In this document: positions 36,696 to 46,508 of the stretch, piece by piece
How the letters are laid out: each line of letters begins with the position of its first letter
Numbering within the stretch: the stretch's first letter is position 1
Assembly: GCF_963677575.1 (NCBI RefSeq)
Contig: NZ_OY782038.1
Span: 62,001 to 126,000 of the forward strand
Origin: an uncultured Draconibacterium sp.
Lineage (GTDB): Bacteria > Bacteroidota > Bacteroidia > Bacteroidales > Prolixibacteraceae
Length of the DNA: 64,000 nt
Direction: 5' to 3'
The notes under the pieces: model-generated
The model's input: the letters and a program-made list of their open reading frames with translations, nothing else
Databases searched by the model: none
What the model was told of the DNA's origin: nothing
Made by a program: the position numbers and the translations under genes

Positions 36696-37235
36696 ATGAT
36701 ACAGATACGAAAAGCCACCATTGAAGATGCCCGGTATATTGCTTTGTTGGGCAGAGTTACTTTTGCAGAAACATTTGCAGAATATTTCAGGGATGAACAG
36801 GATTTGTTTGATTATCATGAACAGACTTTTAGCGTGAGTAAGATTACAACAAGTCTGGAGAAAGAAAATAATTGTTACTGGATTGCTTTTTGGAACGAAC
36901 TTCCAGTTGGATATGCCAAACTAAAAGTTTTTTCAGCGACCGAATTTATTGAAACAGAAGAGGTAGCGCAACTACAAAAAATCTATGTGTTAAAAGAATT
37001 TTTGAATAAAAATGTTGGGAAATTGCTGATGAGCGAGTTGATGATGTCTTTCAACGCATCCGATAAAAGCCACATATGGTTATCCGTGTTAAAGACCAAT
37101 GAAAGAGCAATAAAATTCTATAACAAAAACAAATTTGAACAGGTTGGGGAACACCTGTTTCAGATAGGAAAGGAAGTTTTCGATTTTTATGTTTTATATT
37201 ATGAGAAAGCATCTGCGAATTCATTTAGATTTTAA
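36696..37235 (+). CDS. GNAT-family N-acetyltransferase
   Basis: 179 aa with LQKIYVLKEFLNKNVGKLLMSELM as the acetyl-CoA binding loop and NERAIKFYNKNKFEQVGEH near the end, the arrangement of RimI/YjcF-type proteins. It starts 3 bases after the Ada-like gene, so they are surely co-transcribed and it may belong to an alkylation or antibiotic response. Acceptor unknown. Confidence 0.82.
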   Translation: MIQIRKATIEDARYIALLGRVTFAETFAEYFRDEQDLFDYHEQTFSVSKITTSLEKENNCYWIAFWNELPVGYAKLKVFSATEFIETEEVAQLQKIYVLKEFLNKNVGKLLMSELMMSFNASDKSHIWLSVLKTNERAIKFYNKNKFEQVGEHLFQIGKEVFDFYVLYYEKASANSFRF

Positions 37236-37305
37236 TAAACGGAAAAGAGAAAGAACAATGGAAGATTTTAAAAATTAAGAGTTTGAAAGATAGAACAATA
37301 GAAAT

Positions 37306-38153
37306 ATGAAAAAAATAATTGTAACAGGTTCGTCCGGCCAATTAGGAAAAGAGATAGTAAAGCAGTTAAAGCAACATTATTATAAGGTATTAGGAATTGA
37401 TATAATCGCAAGTGAAACAACAGATAAGATCGTCGATATCAGAAATCGGCAGGCTGTAGAAGAGGTAACAATAGGATACGATGCCATTATTCACACAGCA
37501 GCATTGCATGGAAAACACACCAACCTAAATTATCCCGCGAAAAGTTTATCGAAACCAATATTAAAGGAACTTTCAATCTACTATCAGCATGTGTCAACAA
37601 TAACATTAAGAAATTTTTGTATACCAGTACAACATCAATTTACGGAACGGCCATGGTAGATGGTAATCGGGCTGTTTGGGTAGATGAATCTCTGACTCCC
37701 GAACCAAGAGATATTTATGATATTACAAAGCTTACATGTGAATTACTTTGCAAAGACTATTTCGAAAAAGAAGGGGTTGAAGCTACGGTATTACGGGTAT
37801 CAAGGTTTTTACCTGAAGATGATAACACAAAAGCAAATCATAGAATCTATCGTGGCTTAGATGAAGAAGATGGTGCTGTAGCACATTTGCTGGTTCTGGA
37901 AAAGAAATTTAATTCGTTTGAGATCTATAATATTTCGAACGATAGTCCATTCCAGAAGAATGATTTAACTGAATTATACAATAATCCGAAGCAGGTAATA
38001 TGTAAATATTACCCCGAAGCGGAACAATATTATCAAAATAATAATTGGCATTTTTTAAAGAGCATAGACCGGGTTTACTCTATAGAAAAAGCAAAAAAAG
38101 ACTTAGGGTATAAACCGGCAAAGAACTTCGATACTTTTTTGAAAATAACCTAG
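37306..38153 (+). pseudogene. NAD-dependent epimerase/dehydratase, frameshifted
   Basis: The N-terminal part (37306-37659) has the Rossmann motif TGSSGQLGKEIVKQL and IIHTAALHGKHTN. The C-terminal part (37617-38153) has the YxxxK motif in RDIYDITKLTCELLC and a normal extended-SDR tail. Between them the correct frame FIETNIKGTFNLLSACVN is reached by skipping one base; restoring one A in the run near 37536-37539 repairs the gene. It is either a recent pseudogene or a sequencing error. Confidence 0.82.
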
Positions 38154-38156
38154 GCT

Positions 38157-38294
38157 GAAGTTTTGGATAAGGCCTATGAAACGGTTCTCACATATTTTAG
38201 TAAAAATGAAATGATCCCAATTATCAGTGCTATTAGTCATATGAACTTTTAAAGCGGTGTGGCAGTTTCTTCTAAAATGATTCATATAGACAGA
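38157..38294 (+). pseudogene. Vestigial C-terminal fragment of an AhpD-like gene
   Basis: Translating gives EVLDKAYETVLTYFSKNE, then MIPIISAISHMNF, a stop, and SGVAVSSKMIHID. This aligns without gaps to the end of the intact AhpD-like protein encoded at 34552 (DKTYETVREYFSENE...AINHMNFLNRVAVSSKMVH). The stop arises from TTA to TAA. Only the last ~45 codons remain, joined directly to the end of the epimerase pseudogene, which points to an old duplication or deletion. Confidence 0.82.
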
Positions 38295-38429
38295 GTACTG
38301 TCAGATTTATATTGTTATGCTGAAATGGATTTATCGCCTAATTAATCATGAATTACAGCTTCAACAAACCTCTTATGGTAAGCCGAGCGCCAGGGAATTT
38401 TGAGGAGCAAGTTTATAAAAGAGTGTAGA

Positions 38430-39335
38430 ATGAATGTATCTCAATTTCCGGAACAAAGAGTTATTGATTGCCTTAGAAACGTAAGGAATGATAAAAAGAA
38501 TGAATTAGAATGGCCAAATGTTTTAGTAACTTCATCGGAGAAGAAATACGAAAAATCTGTTCCGGAAAGTTCATTCAGTATTTTTACAAATAAAAAAGGA
38601 ACTGTTAATCTGCGCACTAAAAACAGGGAGTTGAGGGTTTGTGAGCAAACCTTCTATGTTTGTAATCCTTTTGAATCATTTAGTTATGGAATAGATTCGG
38701 TGGAAGAAGTTGAGACTTTTAACATACACCTAAATTATCAATTTTATACAAAAGCTTTGTATGCGTTCTTAAATTCAAATGAGAAATTATTAGACAAGCC
38801 TTTTGATCATTACTCAGAATACCGATTTATAAATCAGCTACATTTCAGAACATCATCTATCAACTACCTGTTTAATTCTTATAAGCAAAACGAAGAAGAA
38901 ACATTTTTTACAGAGATTCTTATGAAATGCCTGCTTTTAGATTATAAAGAAAGAAGCAGGATACTAAAAATTCCTGTCAGAAAAGAGTCGACAAAAAAAG
39001 AACTGGCTAGAAGAATGACCATAGTAAAAGATTATATTTATAGTAATTACAACGATCCTGAACTATCGGTAAAAAAGTTGTCGTCTTTAGTATCAATGTC
39101 ACATTTTCATTTTTTACGAACATTTAAAAAGGTTTATGGTATTTCGCCATATCAATACATTAAAGGAGTCAGAATAGAAAAAGCTAAATATTTAATTTGT
39201 AAGACCAACCTGACTATCAGTGAAATTTCCGATTTGACAGGTTTTCATGAATCGAATTCTATATACCCAATTTTAAAGAAAAATTTATCAGAAACACCTC
39301 AAAAGTACAGAGAGGAAATTAGCAATTTTCAATAG
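38430..39335 (+). CDS. AraC-family transcriptional regulator
   Basis: About 301 aa from MNVSQFPEQ (the frame is open from 38400). A beta-rich sensor region comes first, then a C-terminal double helix-turn-helix (KDYIYSNYNDPELSVKKLSSLVSMSHFHFLRTFKKVYGISPYQYIKGVRIEKAKYLI). It begins a + strand run with MBL hydrolase, PanE-like, hydrolase and HAD genes and probably controls them. Confidence 0.87.
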   Translation: MNVSQFPEQRVIDCLRNVRNDKKNELEWPNVLVTSSEKKYEKSVPESSFSIFTNKKGTVNLRTKNRELRVCEQTFYVCNPFESFSYGIDSVEEVETFNIHLNYQFYTKALYAFLNSNEKLLDKPFDHYSEYRFINQLHFRTSSINYLFNSYKQNEEETFFTEILMKCLLLDYKERSRILKIPVRKESTKKELARRMTIVKDYIYSNYNDPELSVKKLSSLVSMSHFHFLRTFKKVYGISPYQYIKGVRIEKAKYLICKTNLTISEISDLTGFHESNSIYPILKKNLSETPQKYREEISNFQ

Positions 39336-39382
39336 ATTATTGGTTTTCATTTGAATTTACCTTCGTGAAAAACGAAATTATT

Positions 39383-40186
39383 ATGGAAGTTCAATTAATT
39401 AGAAATGCAACAGTAAAAATTAAGTACGGTGGAAAAATTTGGTTAGTAGATCCTTTTTTTGGTGATGTTCACAGTTTGCCTTCTTTTGCAGGAAAATCGG
39501 CAAATCCTACAACTCCATTACCCTTTTCAACAGAAGAAATTTTGAAAGATGTGGATTATATAGTTCTAACCCATTTGCATCCTGATCATTTTGATGTAAA
39601 AGCACAAGAAACCATTTCTAAAGAAGTGCCTTTTATTGTTCAGCCTGCCGATACAGAACAAATCGAGAAGTTCGGATTTAAAACCGTATTCCCTGTCAAC
39701 AGAGAAAGTTTTTTTGATGATGTTAAAGTTACAACAGTTAGTGCGCAGCACGGCGAAGGTGACATATTAAAAGTAATGGGAACTGTTACAGGATATGTTT
39801 TGCAAAGGGCCGGTGAACCATCTTTATATATTACGGGTGATACCATATGGTATGATGGAATAAAAGAAACGCTGGACAAATATAAACCTGGCGTTGTTAT
39901 TTGTAATGCAGGAGGAAATGTGTTCATCCCGGAACATAATCCTTTCGAAGAACTTGTTTCGCTAAAGCGTGTTCATAAAGTAATTATGGATGAAAAACAG
40001 CTGTATAAATTACTTGTTTATAAAAAAGATACATGGGTTGTTGCGGTTCATATTGGAGCATTGGATCATGAGACTGTTACTCGCGAACATTTAGCAAAAT
40101 ACCTCAATGCAAAACGTATAGATATGAAAAGGGTTTTTATACCAGAAGAAGGTGATAATATTATAATTGATCATGAAAAAAAATAA
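39383..40186 (+). CDS. MBL-fold metallohydrolase (UlaG/YtnP-like)
   Basis: 267 aa from MEVQLIRNATVKIKYGG; a GTG 18 bases upstream is also open. The metal site is THLHPDHFDV (HxHxDH) with VTTVSAQHGEG and a later His/Asp in LYITGDTIWYDG. This subgroup includes lactonases and L-ascorbate-6-phosphate lactonase-like proteins; the substrate is uncertain. Its stop overlaps the next gene's start by 14 bases. Confidence 0.8.
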   Translation: MEVQLIRNATVKIKYGGKIWLVDPFFGDVHSLPSFAGKSANPTTPLPFSTEEILKDVDYIVLTHLHPDHFDVKAQETISKEVPFIVQPADTEQIEKFGFKTVFPVNRESFFDDVKVTTVSAQHGEGDILKVMGTVTGYVLQRAGEPSLYITGDTIWYDGIKETLDKYKPGVVICNAGGNVFIPEHNPFEELVSLKRVHKVIMDEKQLYKLLVYKKDTWVVAVHIGALDHETVTREHLAKYLNAKRIDMKRVFIPEEGDNIIIDHEKK

Positions 40187-41111
40187 AATATACATCGTTG
40201 GTTCAGGTGCGATAGGAAAAGCGCTGGCTGTTTTTCTGCAACATGAAAACAAAGAAGTTGTACTTGTTCGTGGAAGTGTTGATAATATGCCAGACGAAAA
40301 AGTTCTGATAACAGTGACGAATAAAGAAGACAAAAAATTTCAGCAGGAAATAATAACAACCACTTTTAGTAATATAACTGCTATTAATGGCATTGTATTA
40401 ATTACTGCTAAAGCTTTTGCTAATGCTGAACTTGCCAAGAAATTGAAAGCGAAAGCAGGCAATTTTTCAATTGTTTTACTTCAGAACGGGCTTAATATTG
40501 AAAAGCCATTTAACGATTTTGAGCATGTTTTTCGCTGCGTTTTATTTGCAACCAGCCAGCTAATGGGAAAGAATAATGTTTCTTTTAAGATGGTCACCGA
40601 TTCTCCGGTTGGAAACCTGAAAGGTGGGAATTTTAAATTGGATGCGGTAATTAATCAGATAAACACTTTGTATTTTGGCTTTAAAAGTGAGTCAGACATC
40701 CAGAAAGTGGTTTGGGAAAAGGTGATTATAAACTGTGCATTCAATTCTATTTGTCCGTTACTTGAAACAGATAACGGAATTTTCCACCGTAACCCCGAAG
40801 CAAATGAGTTGGCAAAAACGATTATTAGCGAATGTATTAAGGTGGCAAATAAAAGAGGAGTCAAGCTTGAGCAAAAGGAAATAGAAGAGAAACTGATTCT
40901 GATAAGCCAGCGGGCCGACGGACAACTTATTTCAACTTACGAGGATATTCGAAATGAAAGGAGAACCGAAATAGACAGTTTAAATCTTGAAATCGCAAGA
41001 TTGGCGGAAAAGATGGGAATACGAGAGCAGGTAAACAACACAAGGTTGTTAGGAGAAATGATTCAACTGAAATCAACGATTGGAATAACAAATGGTAATC
41101 AGGCAGAATAA
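40173..41111 (+). CDS. Ketopantoate reductase (PanE/ApbA)-family protein
   Basis: 312 aa from MKKNKIYIVGSGAIGKALAVFLQ, an NAD(P)-binding Rossmann motif GxGxxG. The C-terminal ApbA domain has VWEKVIINCAFNSICPLLETDNG, with Lys and Asn at the family's active-site positions. It could reduce 2-dehydropantoate or another 2-oxo acid. It overlaps the MBL gene before it and the hydrolase frame after it, so it is an internal operon gene. Confidence 0.8.
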   Translation: MKKNKIYIVGSGAIGKALAVFLQHENKEVVLVRGSVDNMPDEKVLITVTNKEDKKFQQEIITTTFSNITAINGIVLITAKAFANAELAKKLKAKAGNFSIVLLQNGLNIEKPFNDFEHVFRCVLFATSQLMGKNNVSFKMVTDSPVGNLKGGNFKLDAVINQINTLYFGFKSESDIQKVVWEKVIINCAFNSICPLLETDNGIFHRNPEANELAKTIISECIKVANKRGVKLEQKEIEEKLILISQRADGQLISTYEDIRNERRTEIDSLNLEIARLAEKMGIREQVNNTRLLGEMIQLKSTIGITNGNQAE

Positions 41112-41121
41112 ATCAACATTT

Positions 41122-41937
41122 ATGGAAGATTGGATTCTGGAAAACAGTTTCGATTTTGAAGGACGGGAAGTTCGCTGGGGAGTTCAGGGACGGGGGAAAG
41201 CAATTGTTATGGTTCATGGAACTCCTTGGTCTTCATTTAATTTGAGGCATTTAATTAAAGGGTTATCCGATAAATATAAGGTCTATTATTTTGATTTGTT
41301 GGGTTACGGACAGTCTGATAAATCAGATAATGATGTTTCACTTGCTGTACAAAACAAGGTTTTAGCTGCCCTTATCGATTTCTGGAAACTTGATAATCCT
41401 ATAGCAATCGGTCATGATTTTGGTGGAACAACCGTGTTAAGAACGCATTTACTAAATAAAAAATCGTATGAAAAACTGATTGTGATTGACCCGGTGGCAA
41501 TTTCTCCTTGGGGATCTCCGTTTTTCAATCATGTAAATAAGCATGAGGAGGCTTTTTCAGGAATGCCGGATTTTATTCACGAAGTAATTGTTGAAACATA
41601 CATTAAAACCGCAGCATACAATAAATTAGCCCCGGAAACCATCGAAGGAATTATCAAACCCTGGAAAGGGATAAAAGGCAAAGCGGCATTTTACAGACAA
41701 ATTGCGCAGGCCAGTTCAAAATATACCGATGAAGTACAAGACAAATACAGCTCAATAAAAGCACCTACATTAATTTTATGGGGTGAGGAGGACAATTGGA
41801 TACCTTTGGAAAAAGGAATTAAACTGAATAAAATGATAGCAGGTAGCCAATTAAAGACAATCTCAAATAGTGGGCATCTGGTTATTGAAGAAAAGCATCA
41901 GGAATTAGTTACAGAAATAAAGCGTTTCATAAAGTAG
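41122..41937 (+). CDS. Alpha/beta hydrolase with Asp nucleophile (dehalogenase/epoxide-hydrolase-like)
   Basis: 271 aa from MEDWILENSFDFEG, clear of the upstream gene. Oxyanion motif VHGTPWSSF and nucleophile elbow AIGHDFGG with Asp99 in place of Ser, the pattern of haloalkane or haloacetate dehalogenases and epoxide hydrolases. A cap domain lies near 130-200, then the acid in WGEEDNWIP and the base in NSGHLVIEE. The Asp nucleophile excludes a simple esterase. Confidence 0.82.
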   Translation: MEDWILENSFDFEGREVRWGVQGRGKAIVMVHGTPWSSFNLRHLIKGLSDKYKVYYFDLLGYGQSDKSDNDVSLAVQNKVLAALIDFWKLDNPIAIGHDFGGTTVLRTHLLNKKSYEKLIVIDPVAISPWGSPFFNHVNKHEEAFSGMPDFIHEVIVETYIKTAAYNKLAPETIEGIIKPWKGIKGKAAFYRQIAQASSKYTDEVQDKYSSIKAPTLILWGEEDNWIPLEKGIKLNKMIAGSQLKTISNSGHLVIEEKHQELVTEIKRFIK

Positions 41938-41961
41938 GGTATTAGCATTCTTTTTAATAAT

Positions 41962-42618
41962 ATGACTCAGAAAACAAGAAATAAAATTGAAGCCGTCATT
42001 TTCGACATGGATGGAGTAATTATTGATTCCGAAGAAATCTGGAAAAGAGCCGAGAATGAAATTTTTTCATCTGTTGGAGTAAAATTAACGGATGAACTTT
42101 GTAAAATGACGGAAACGATGACTACAAGAGAAGTAACTAATTTTTGGTTCGGGAAATACCCGTGGAAAAATAAGTCGCTGGAAGAGATTGAAAATGGCGT
42201 AATCGAACGTGTAGCACATTTAATTAAGGATGCAGGAAAGGGAATTGACGGTATTGAAGAGTTTCTGCGAAAAATGAAAGACAAAGGATACAAAATCGGA
42301 TTAGCAACAAATTCTCCATCATGTTTAATTTCAGTTGTACTCGAAAAACTGGCAATTGATCAATACTTTGATGCAACATCATCAGCCGAACATGAGTTGG
42401 AAGGTAAACCAAGTCCGTATGTTTACCTTAGCACTGCTGAGAAGCTAAACATAGAACCGGAGAACTGTATCGCTATTGAAGATTCATATTCGGGGATATT
42501 GGCTGCCAAAAAAGCTGGAATGAAAACAGTCATCATCGATAGAAATAAACAGAATAATAAGAAGGTAGAGATTGCTGATTTTACTGTTAACGATTATAAT
42601 ACATTAAATTTTTCATAG
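41962..42618 (+). CDS. HAD-family phosphatase (2-deoxyglucose-6-phosphatase/beta-PGM-like)
   Basis: 218 aa. HAD motif I is VIFDMDGVIIDSE, motif II is GLATNSPS, motif III Lys is in LEGKPSPYVYL and motif IV is CIAIEDSYSGILAAKKAGM. A helical cap lies between motifs I and II, as in YniC and beta-phosphoglucomutase. It hydrolyses small sugar phosphates, and is the last gene of the AraC-led run. Confidence 0.87.
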   Translation: MTQKTRNKIEAVIFDMDGVIIDSEEIWKRAENEIFSSVGVKLTDELCKMTETMTTREVTNFWFGKYPWKNKSLEEIENGVIERVAHLIKDAGKGIDGIEEFLRKMKDKGYKIGLATNSPSCLISVVLEKLAIDQYFDATSSAEHELEGKPSPYVYLSTAEKLNIEPENCIAIEDSYSGILAAKKAGMKTVIIDRNKQNNKKVEIADFTVNDYNTLNFS

Positions 42619-43017
42619 TATGATGGGTCTACATAGTAATTCATAAAAAATATAAAAACCAGATCAGTCGGTCGTAAAAAGATAAAGTAATGAAACGACC
42701 ATGAATTTTAACATTTAAAAATGTACCCATGAATATGGCGGTTCTGCTGAAAATCGGGCCAGTCTACAGCATTCTTGCCCCGAAACTGCAATAAGCACAA
42801 TAACATCCTCCAAAATATTTATTGAACGCGAATGCCATACAGCAATGACATACCTTAAACTCAAAATGTCAATATTAACAAAACACTATAAGGTTGGTCA
42901 AAATAAATAGTCAAGCCTTAAAAACACAATAAGGTGTTGATAACCAATCCATAACGATTCTCATTTAGTTTCAGGAAATGCAAGCAAATAGGTATTTTAG
43001 AGAAAAAGCTTGCAGAT
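42619..43017. other. Intergenic stretch before the IS debris
   Basis: No recognisable gene in about 400 bases. The last part is probably the 5' flank of the IS5-type fragment that follows; no matching terminal repeat was identified. Confidence 0.4.
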
Positions 43018-43111
43018 ATGGTTGGAAAACAAGACAAGGTGCCGCAGTTGAGTATTTTTGACACACCCCTTGAAAGATTCATTAACTTAGAACATGAACT
43101 GTGTATTTTAT
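43018..43111 (+). pseudogene. IS5-type transposase, N-terminal fragment
   Basis: Thirty-one codons beginning MVGKQDKVPQLSIF, then DTPLERFINLEHELCIL, the normal start of a Bacteroidetes IS5-group transposase (QLxIFxTPLxxFIxxxHEL). The frame runs straight into the left end of IS21 copy 2 at 43112, and the rest of the gene is absent. Confidence 0.65.
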
Positions 43112-43304
43112 TGGAAAAAACGGTCAAACTGACCACCCAAGGCCGGAATAAAATGACCACCCTCGCCAGTTTAAACTGACCACCCCGCGCCGGAGCAAAG
43201 TAACCACCTGCGCCGGACTATAGTGACCACCCATCAAAAGAGATTGATTTTACTTCTGTCGAAGCCATAATTTCATACTGATTTAAACAAATTAATATGA
43301 AAAC

Positions 43305-44852
43305 ATGGCTAATAAATTAATCGACATGAGTAAAGTAAGAAAAGTCATTCAGTTGCACCAGCAGGGAAAAGCAAAGCAATTTATCAGCAGGTACCTGGGC
43401 CTGTCACGTAACACCGTCAAGAAGTATATCGCTCTATACAAGGTGTTAAACCTTACTATTGATGATATTGATAAAAAGAGTGATTCCGAGCTGGAAAAAA
43501 TCTTTAGCAGGGATACCGAAGATGTTCTTTCCCCCAAGCTAAAAAAGGTTTATAACTTCTTTCCCTACATGGAGCGTGAACTAAAAAAGACCGGCGTTAC
43601 CAAGCAGCTGATGTGGGAAGAATATTATGAAAAACATCCCGATGGACTAAAATTAAGCCAGTTTAAAGCCCACTACCTGCGTTGGAGTAAAAAGGTTAAC
43701 CCGGTAATGCATATGGAGCATAAAGCAGGTGATAAGATGTTTATCGACTACGCTGGCAAAACCCTTAAAATTATCAATAAAGAAACAGGCGAGATTGAAG
43801 AGGTACAGTTTTTTGTTGCCATACTGGGGGCCAGTCAATACACCTATGCTGAAGCCTCACCGAGCCAACAAAAAGAAGACTTTGTTGCTTCGGTTGAAAA
43901 TGCACTGCATTTTTATGGAGGAGTTCCTGCAGCTATTGTCCCTGATAACCTAAAGTCTGCCGTAACCAAAAGCAGCCGGTTTGAACCTACCATTAACGAA
44001 ACGTTTATGGACTTTGCCGAACATTACGGCACAACAGTTCTTCCGGCACGAGCTTACCGTCCCCGGGACAAGTCACTGGCAGAAGGGGCAGTTAAGATAC
44101 TGTACCAACGAATATATCCGGCCTTGCGCGGCAAAGACTTTTACAGTTTAGAAGAGCTTAATAGTGCAATTTGGGATGAACTGGACAAGCATAACAACAA
44201 AAAGTTAACCGGCAGGCCAACGTCCCGGTATCAATTATTCGTTGAAGACGAAAAAGGCAAGCTTACCGCATTGCCTGTAGAAAAATACGAGATTAAAGAA
44301 ATAGCAATAGCCACCGTAGCCATGAACGGGCACGTGCTGTTAAGCAAAGACAAGCATTATTACAGCGTTCCGTGTCAGTATTTAAAGAAGAAAGTTAAGC
44401 TGGTGTTTACATCAAAAACCGTTGAAATATACCATAAATACAACCGCATAGCTTTGCACAAAAGAGATGGACGTAAATACTTCTACACCACAAACAAAGA
44501 CCACCTGGCAACAACACACCAGTTTGTTACCGACTGGACACCGCAGCGTTTTTTCAACTGGGCAGCTTCAATTGACGAGAGTGTAAAGGAATTTATAATC
44601 AATGTGCTGGAAAGAAAACAACACCCTGAACAATCCTATAAAAGCTGTATGGGTGTATTGGCTTTTGCCAAAAAGGTGGGAGAAGAAAGGCTTTCCAATG
44701 CGTGTAAACGTGCATTGGAACATCAGGTTTACAACTACAAAATCATACAAAAGATACTGGAAAAAGGGTTGGATAAACTTGACGATGAAAAACCGGACGA
44801 ACCGGAACTTCCTTTTCATAACAACATAAGGGGAGGAAAATATTACAACTGA
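43305..44852 (+). CDS. istA: IS21-family transposase IstA
   Basis: Same 515-aa protein as that encoded at 23637-25184: N-terminal helix-turn-helix, rve core with KMFIDYAG, VPDNLKS and AEGAVKILY, C-terminal beta domain. Intact. It starts about 190 bases inside the element after four TGACCACC-like repeats. Confidence 0.95.
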   Translation: MANKLIDMSKVRKVIQLHQQGKAKQFISRYLGLSRNTVKKYIALYKVLNLTIDDIDKKSDSELEKIFSRDTEDVLSPKLKKVYNFFPYMERELKKTGVTKQLMWEEYYEKHPDGLKLSQFKAHYLRWSKKVNPVMHMEHKAGDKMFIDYAGKTLKIINKETGEIEEVQFFVAILGASQYTYAEASPSQQKEDFVASVENALHFYGGVPAAIVPDNLKSAVTKSSRFEPTINETFMDFAEHYGTTVLPARAYRPRDKSLAEGAVKILYQRIYPALRGKDFYSLEELNSAIWDELDKHNNKKLTGRPTSRYQLFVEDEKGKLTALPVEKYEIKEIAIATVAMNGHVLLSKDKHYYSVPCQYLKKKVKLVFTSKTVEIYHKYNRIALHKRDGRKYFYTTNKDHLATTHQFVTDWTPQRFFNWAASIDESVKEFIINVLERKQHPEQSYKSCMGVLAFAKKVGEERLSNACKRALEHQVYNYKIIQKILEKGLDKLDDEKPDEPELPFHNNIRGGKYYN

Positions 44853-44867
44853 TAAAATAAAAAAACA

Positions 44868-45605
44868 ATGAACGAAGTAACATTAACACGAATGAAACAG
44901 ATGAAGCTCCATGGTATGCATGGGGCTTTTAAAACAGCTGTCGAAACAGGTAAAACCGATGATTACACCATCGACCAGTTTGTATCGATGATAACAGATG
45001 CCGAGTGGGACGATCGCAACAACCGAAAGATAGAGCGATTGATAAAAAATGCGAGGTTCCACTATAAGGCAACCATTGAAAACGTGGTGTACGAACATAC
45101 AAGAAATATCGATCGGACAAAACTGTTAAGACTGGCTGAATGCGATTTTATTAATAAGAACGAGAATGTATTAATATCGGGCAGCACCGGTGCCGGCAAA
45201 AGCTACATTGCAACAGCCTTAGGGTATCAGGCCTGTATCGAGGGATACAGGGTTTTGTATTTTAATACAACCAAGCTGTTTTCTAAACTAAAAATGGCAA
45301 AAGCCGATGGATCTTATCTTAAAGAACTTGCAAAAATGGCCAGGCATCAGTTAATAATACTCGATGACTTTGGCCTGCAACCTTTAGATAGCCAAAACCG
45401 GATAGCTCTGTTAGAGTTAATTGAAGACAGGCACAATAAAGGATCTATGCTTGTAACATCACAGCTGCCCGTTAGTAAGTGGTATGAAATAATCGGGGAG
45501 AAAACGATTGCCGATGCCATACTCGACCGTTTGATCCATCAATCGCACAGGATTGAGCTGATGGGGGAATCGATGAGAAAAAAACGAAACATTTATAGTG
45601 AATAA
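44868..45605 (+). CDS. istB: IS21-family helper ATPase IstB
   Basis: Same 245-aa AAA+ protein as at 22884-23621, with Walker A GSTGAGKS and Walker B LIILDDFG. It starts 15 bases after istA. Confidence 0.95.
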   Translation: MNEVTLTRMKQMKLHGMHGAFKTAVETGKTDDYTIDQFVSMITDAEWDDRNNRKIERLIKNARFHYKATIENVVYEHTRNIDRTKLLRLAECDFINKNENVLISGSTGAGKSYIATALGYQACIEGYRVLYFNTTKLFSKLKMAKADGSYLKELAKMARHQLIILDDFGLQPLDSQNRIALLELIEDRHNKGSMLVTSQLPVSKWYEIIGEKTIADAILDRLIHQSHRIELMGESMRKKRNIYSE

Positions 45606-45717
45606 AAAACAGTAAATTTGTTGTAATCTGACAGAAGAAAAACGTTCTCTTTTTTGGTGAAAATGGTCGGTGGTCAATTTGCTCCGGCGCAGGTGGTCAA
45701 TTTGACTGGCGTTTCCA

Positions 45718-46508
45718 CCATGGTAATTCAGCTTTCGGGCTTTCCCCGGTTTTACGCTGATACGCGCATCGGGATCGCTGGGACTGTAATGTGTTTTGTT
45801 GCTGGTGTATTTGGCTCCCTTGTTCCTCGATCCGGGGCGTGCATCCTGGTCTTTTGACCATTTCTTTGTCCGAGACTTTATGCCCTGAAGCTCTCGCTTG
45901 TCTGCTGTTATGGTTTGTTGCTGGTGACTGGCTTTGTTGTTTTTTGCTTTTCGATGGGGATAGTTTTCTTTATCCTTTGTATTTAAATGCCGCACCCTGC
46001 GGAGATAATCATCCAATTCTTCTTCCGGGACTTTCAATTCAAGGCTGTCCATGCTTGCATTGGCTTTTATCGGCGCAGAATCCATTGCCTGCGTATGACC
46101 GGAAACCATCCCTTTTTCTATGCACATCCGTAAAACCTGTTCAAATACTTTTTCGAATAATGCTTCCGGAAACAACTGGCGGGTCCGGCTTAAGGTACTG
46201 TGCCACGGCAATTCTTCATCGATGTCGAACCCTAAAAAATAGAGGATGTCTAAACGCATGGAACAATGATCAATTATATGCCGGTCGCTGATGATATTTT
46301 CAAGATACCCTACCAAACAAAGCTTATAAAACACGATCGGGTCGATACTTTTTTGACCACATGAACCATAATAAGCTTTGGTCTGGGAATACAGAAATGA
46401 TAAATCCAGAACTTCTTTTAACCTGCGATAGAAATTTTCTTTGGGAACGCGGTGAGATAACTGGAAGTTGGAAAACAGTTTCTCGTGATAAACTTTCTTC
46501 CCCTGCAT
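45718..46508 (-). pseudogene. IS1182-family transposase, N-terminal fragment
   Basis: About 263 codons of an IS1182/DUF772 transposase: MQGKKVYHEKLFSNFQLSHRVP, SIDPIVFYKLCLVGYLENI, ELPWHSTLSRTRQLFP, GHTQAMDSAPIKANASMDSLE, then DARISVKPGKARKLNYHGG. It is cut at 45718 by IS21 copy 2; the open frame continues artificially into the IS. The first catalytic Asp is present but the C-terminal catalytic part is lost and is not found on the other side of the IS. Confidence 0.87.

Larger units (their letters stand above)
43112..45717 (+). mobile_element. IS21-family insertion sequence, copy 2 (2606 bp)
   Basis: Same element as 22748-25377 in opposite orientation; istA and istB encode the same proteins. 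It is 24 bp shorter because one TGACCACC-containing terminal-repeat unit is missing at the istB end. The left flank is an IS5-type transposase start and the right flank an IS1182-type transposase fragment. No target duplication is evident (left flank TTATT, right flank CCATG). Confidence 0.88.

Noticed and set aside
22748..45717. Recent inversion between the two IS21 copies
   Set aside because: Swapping the inner flanks does not produce a target duplication for either copy, so the present sequence gives no positive support.
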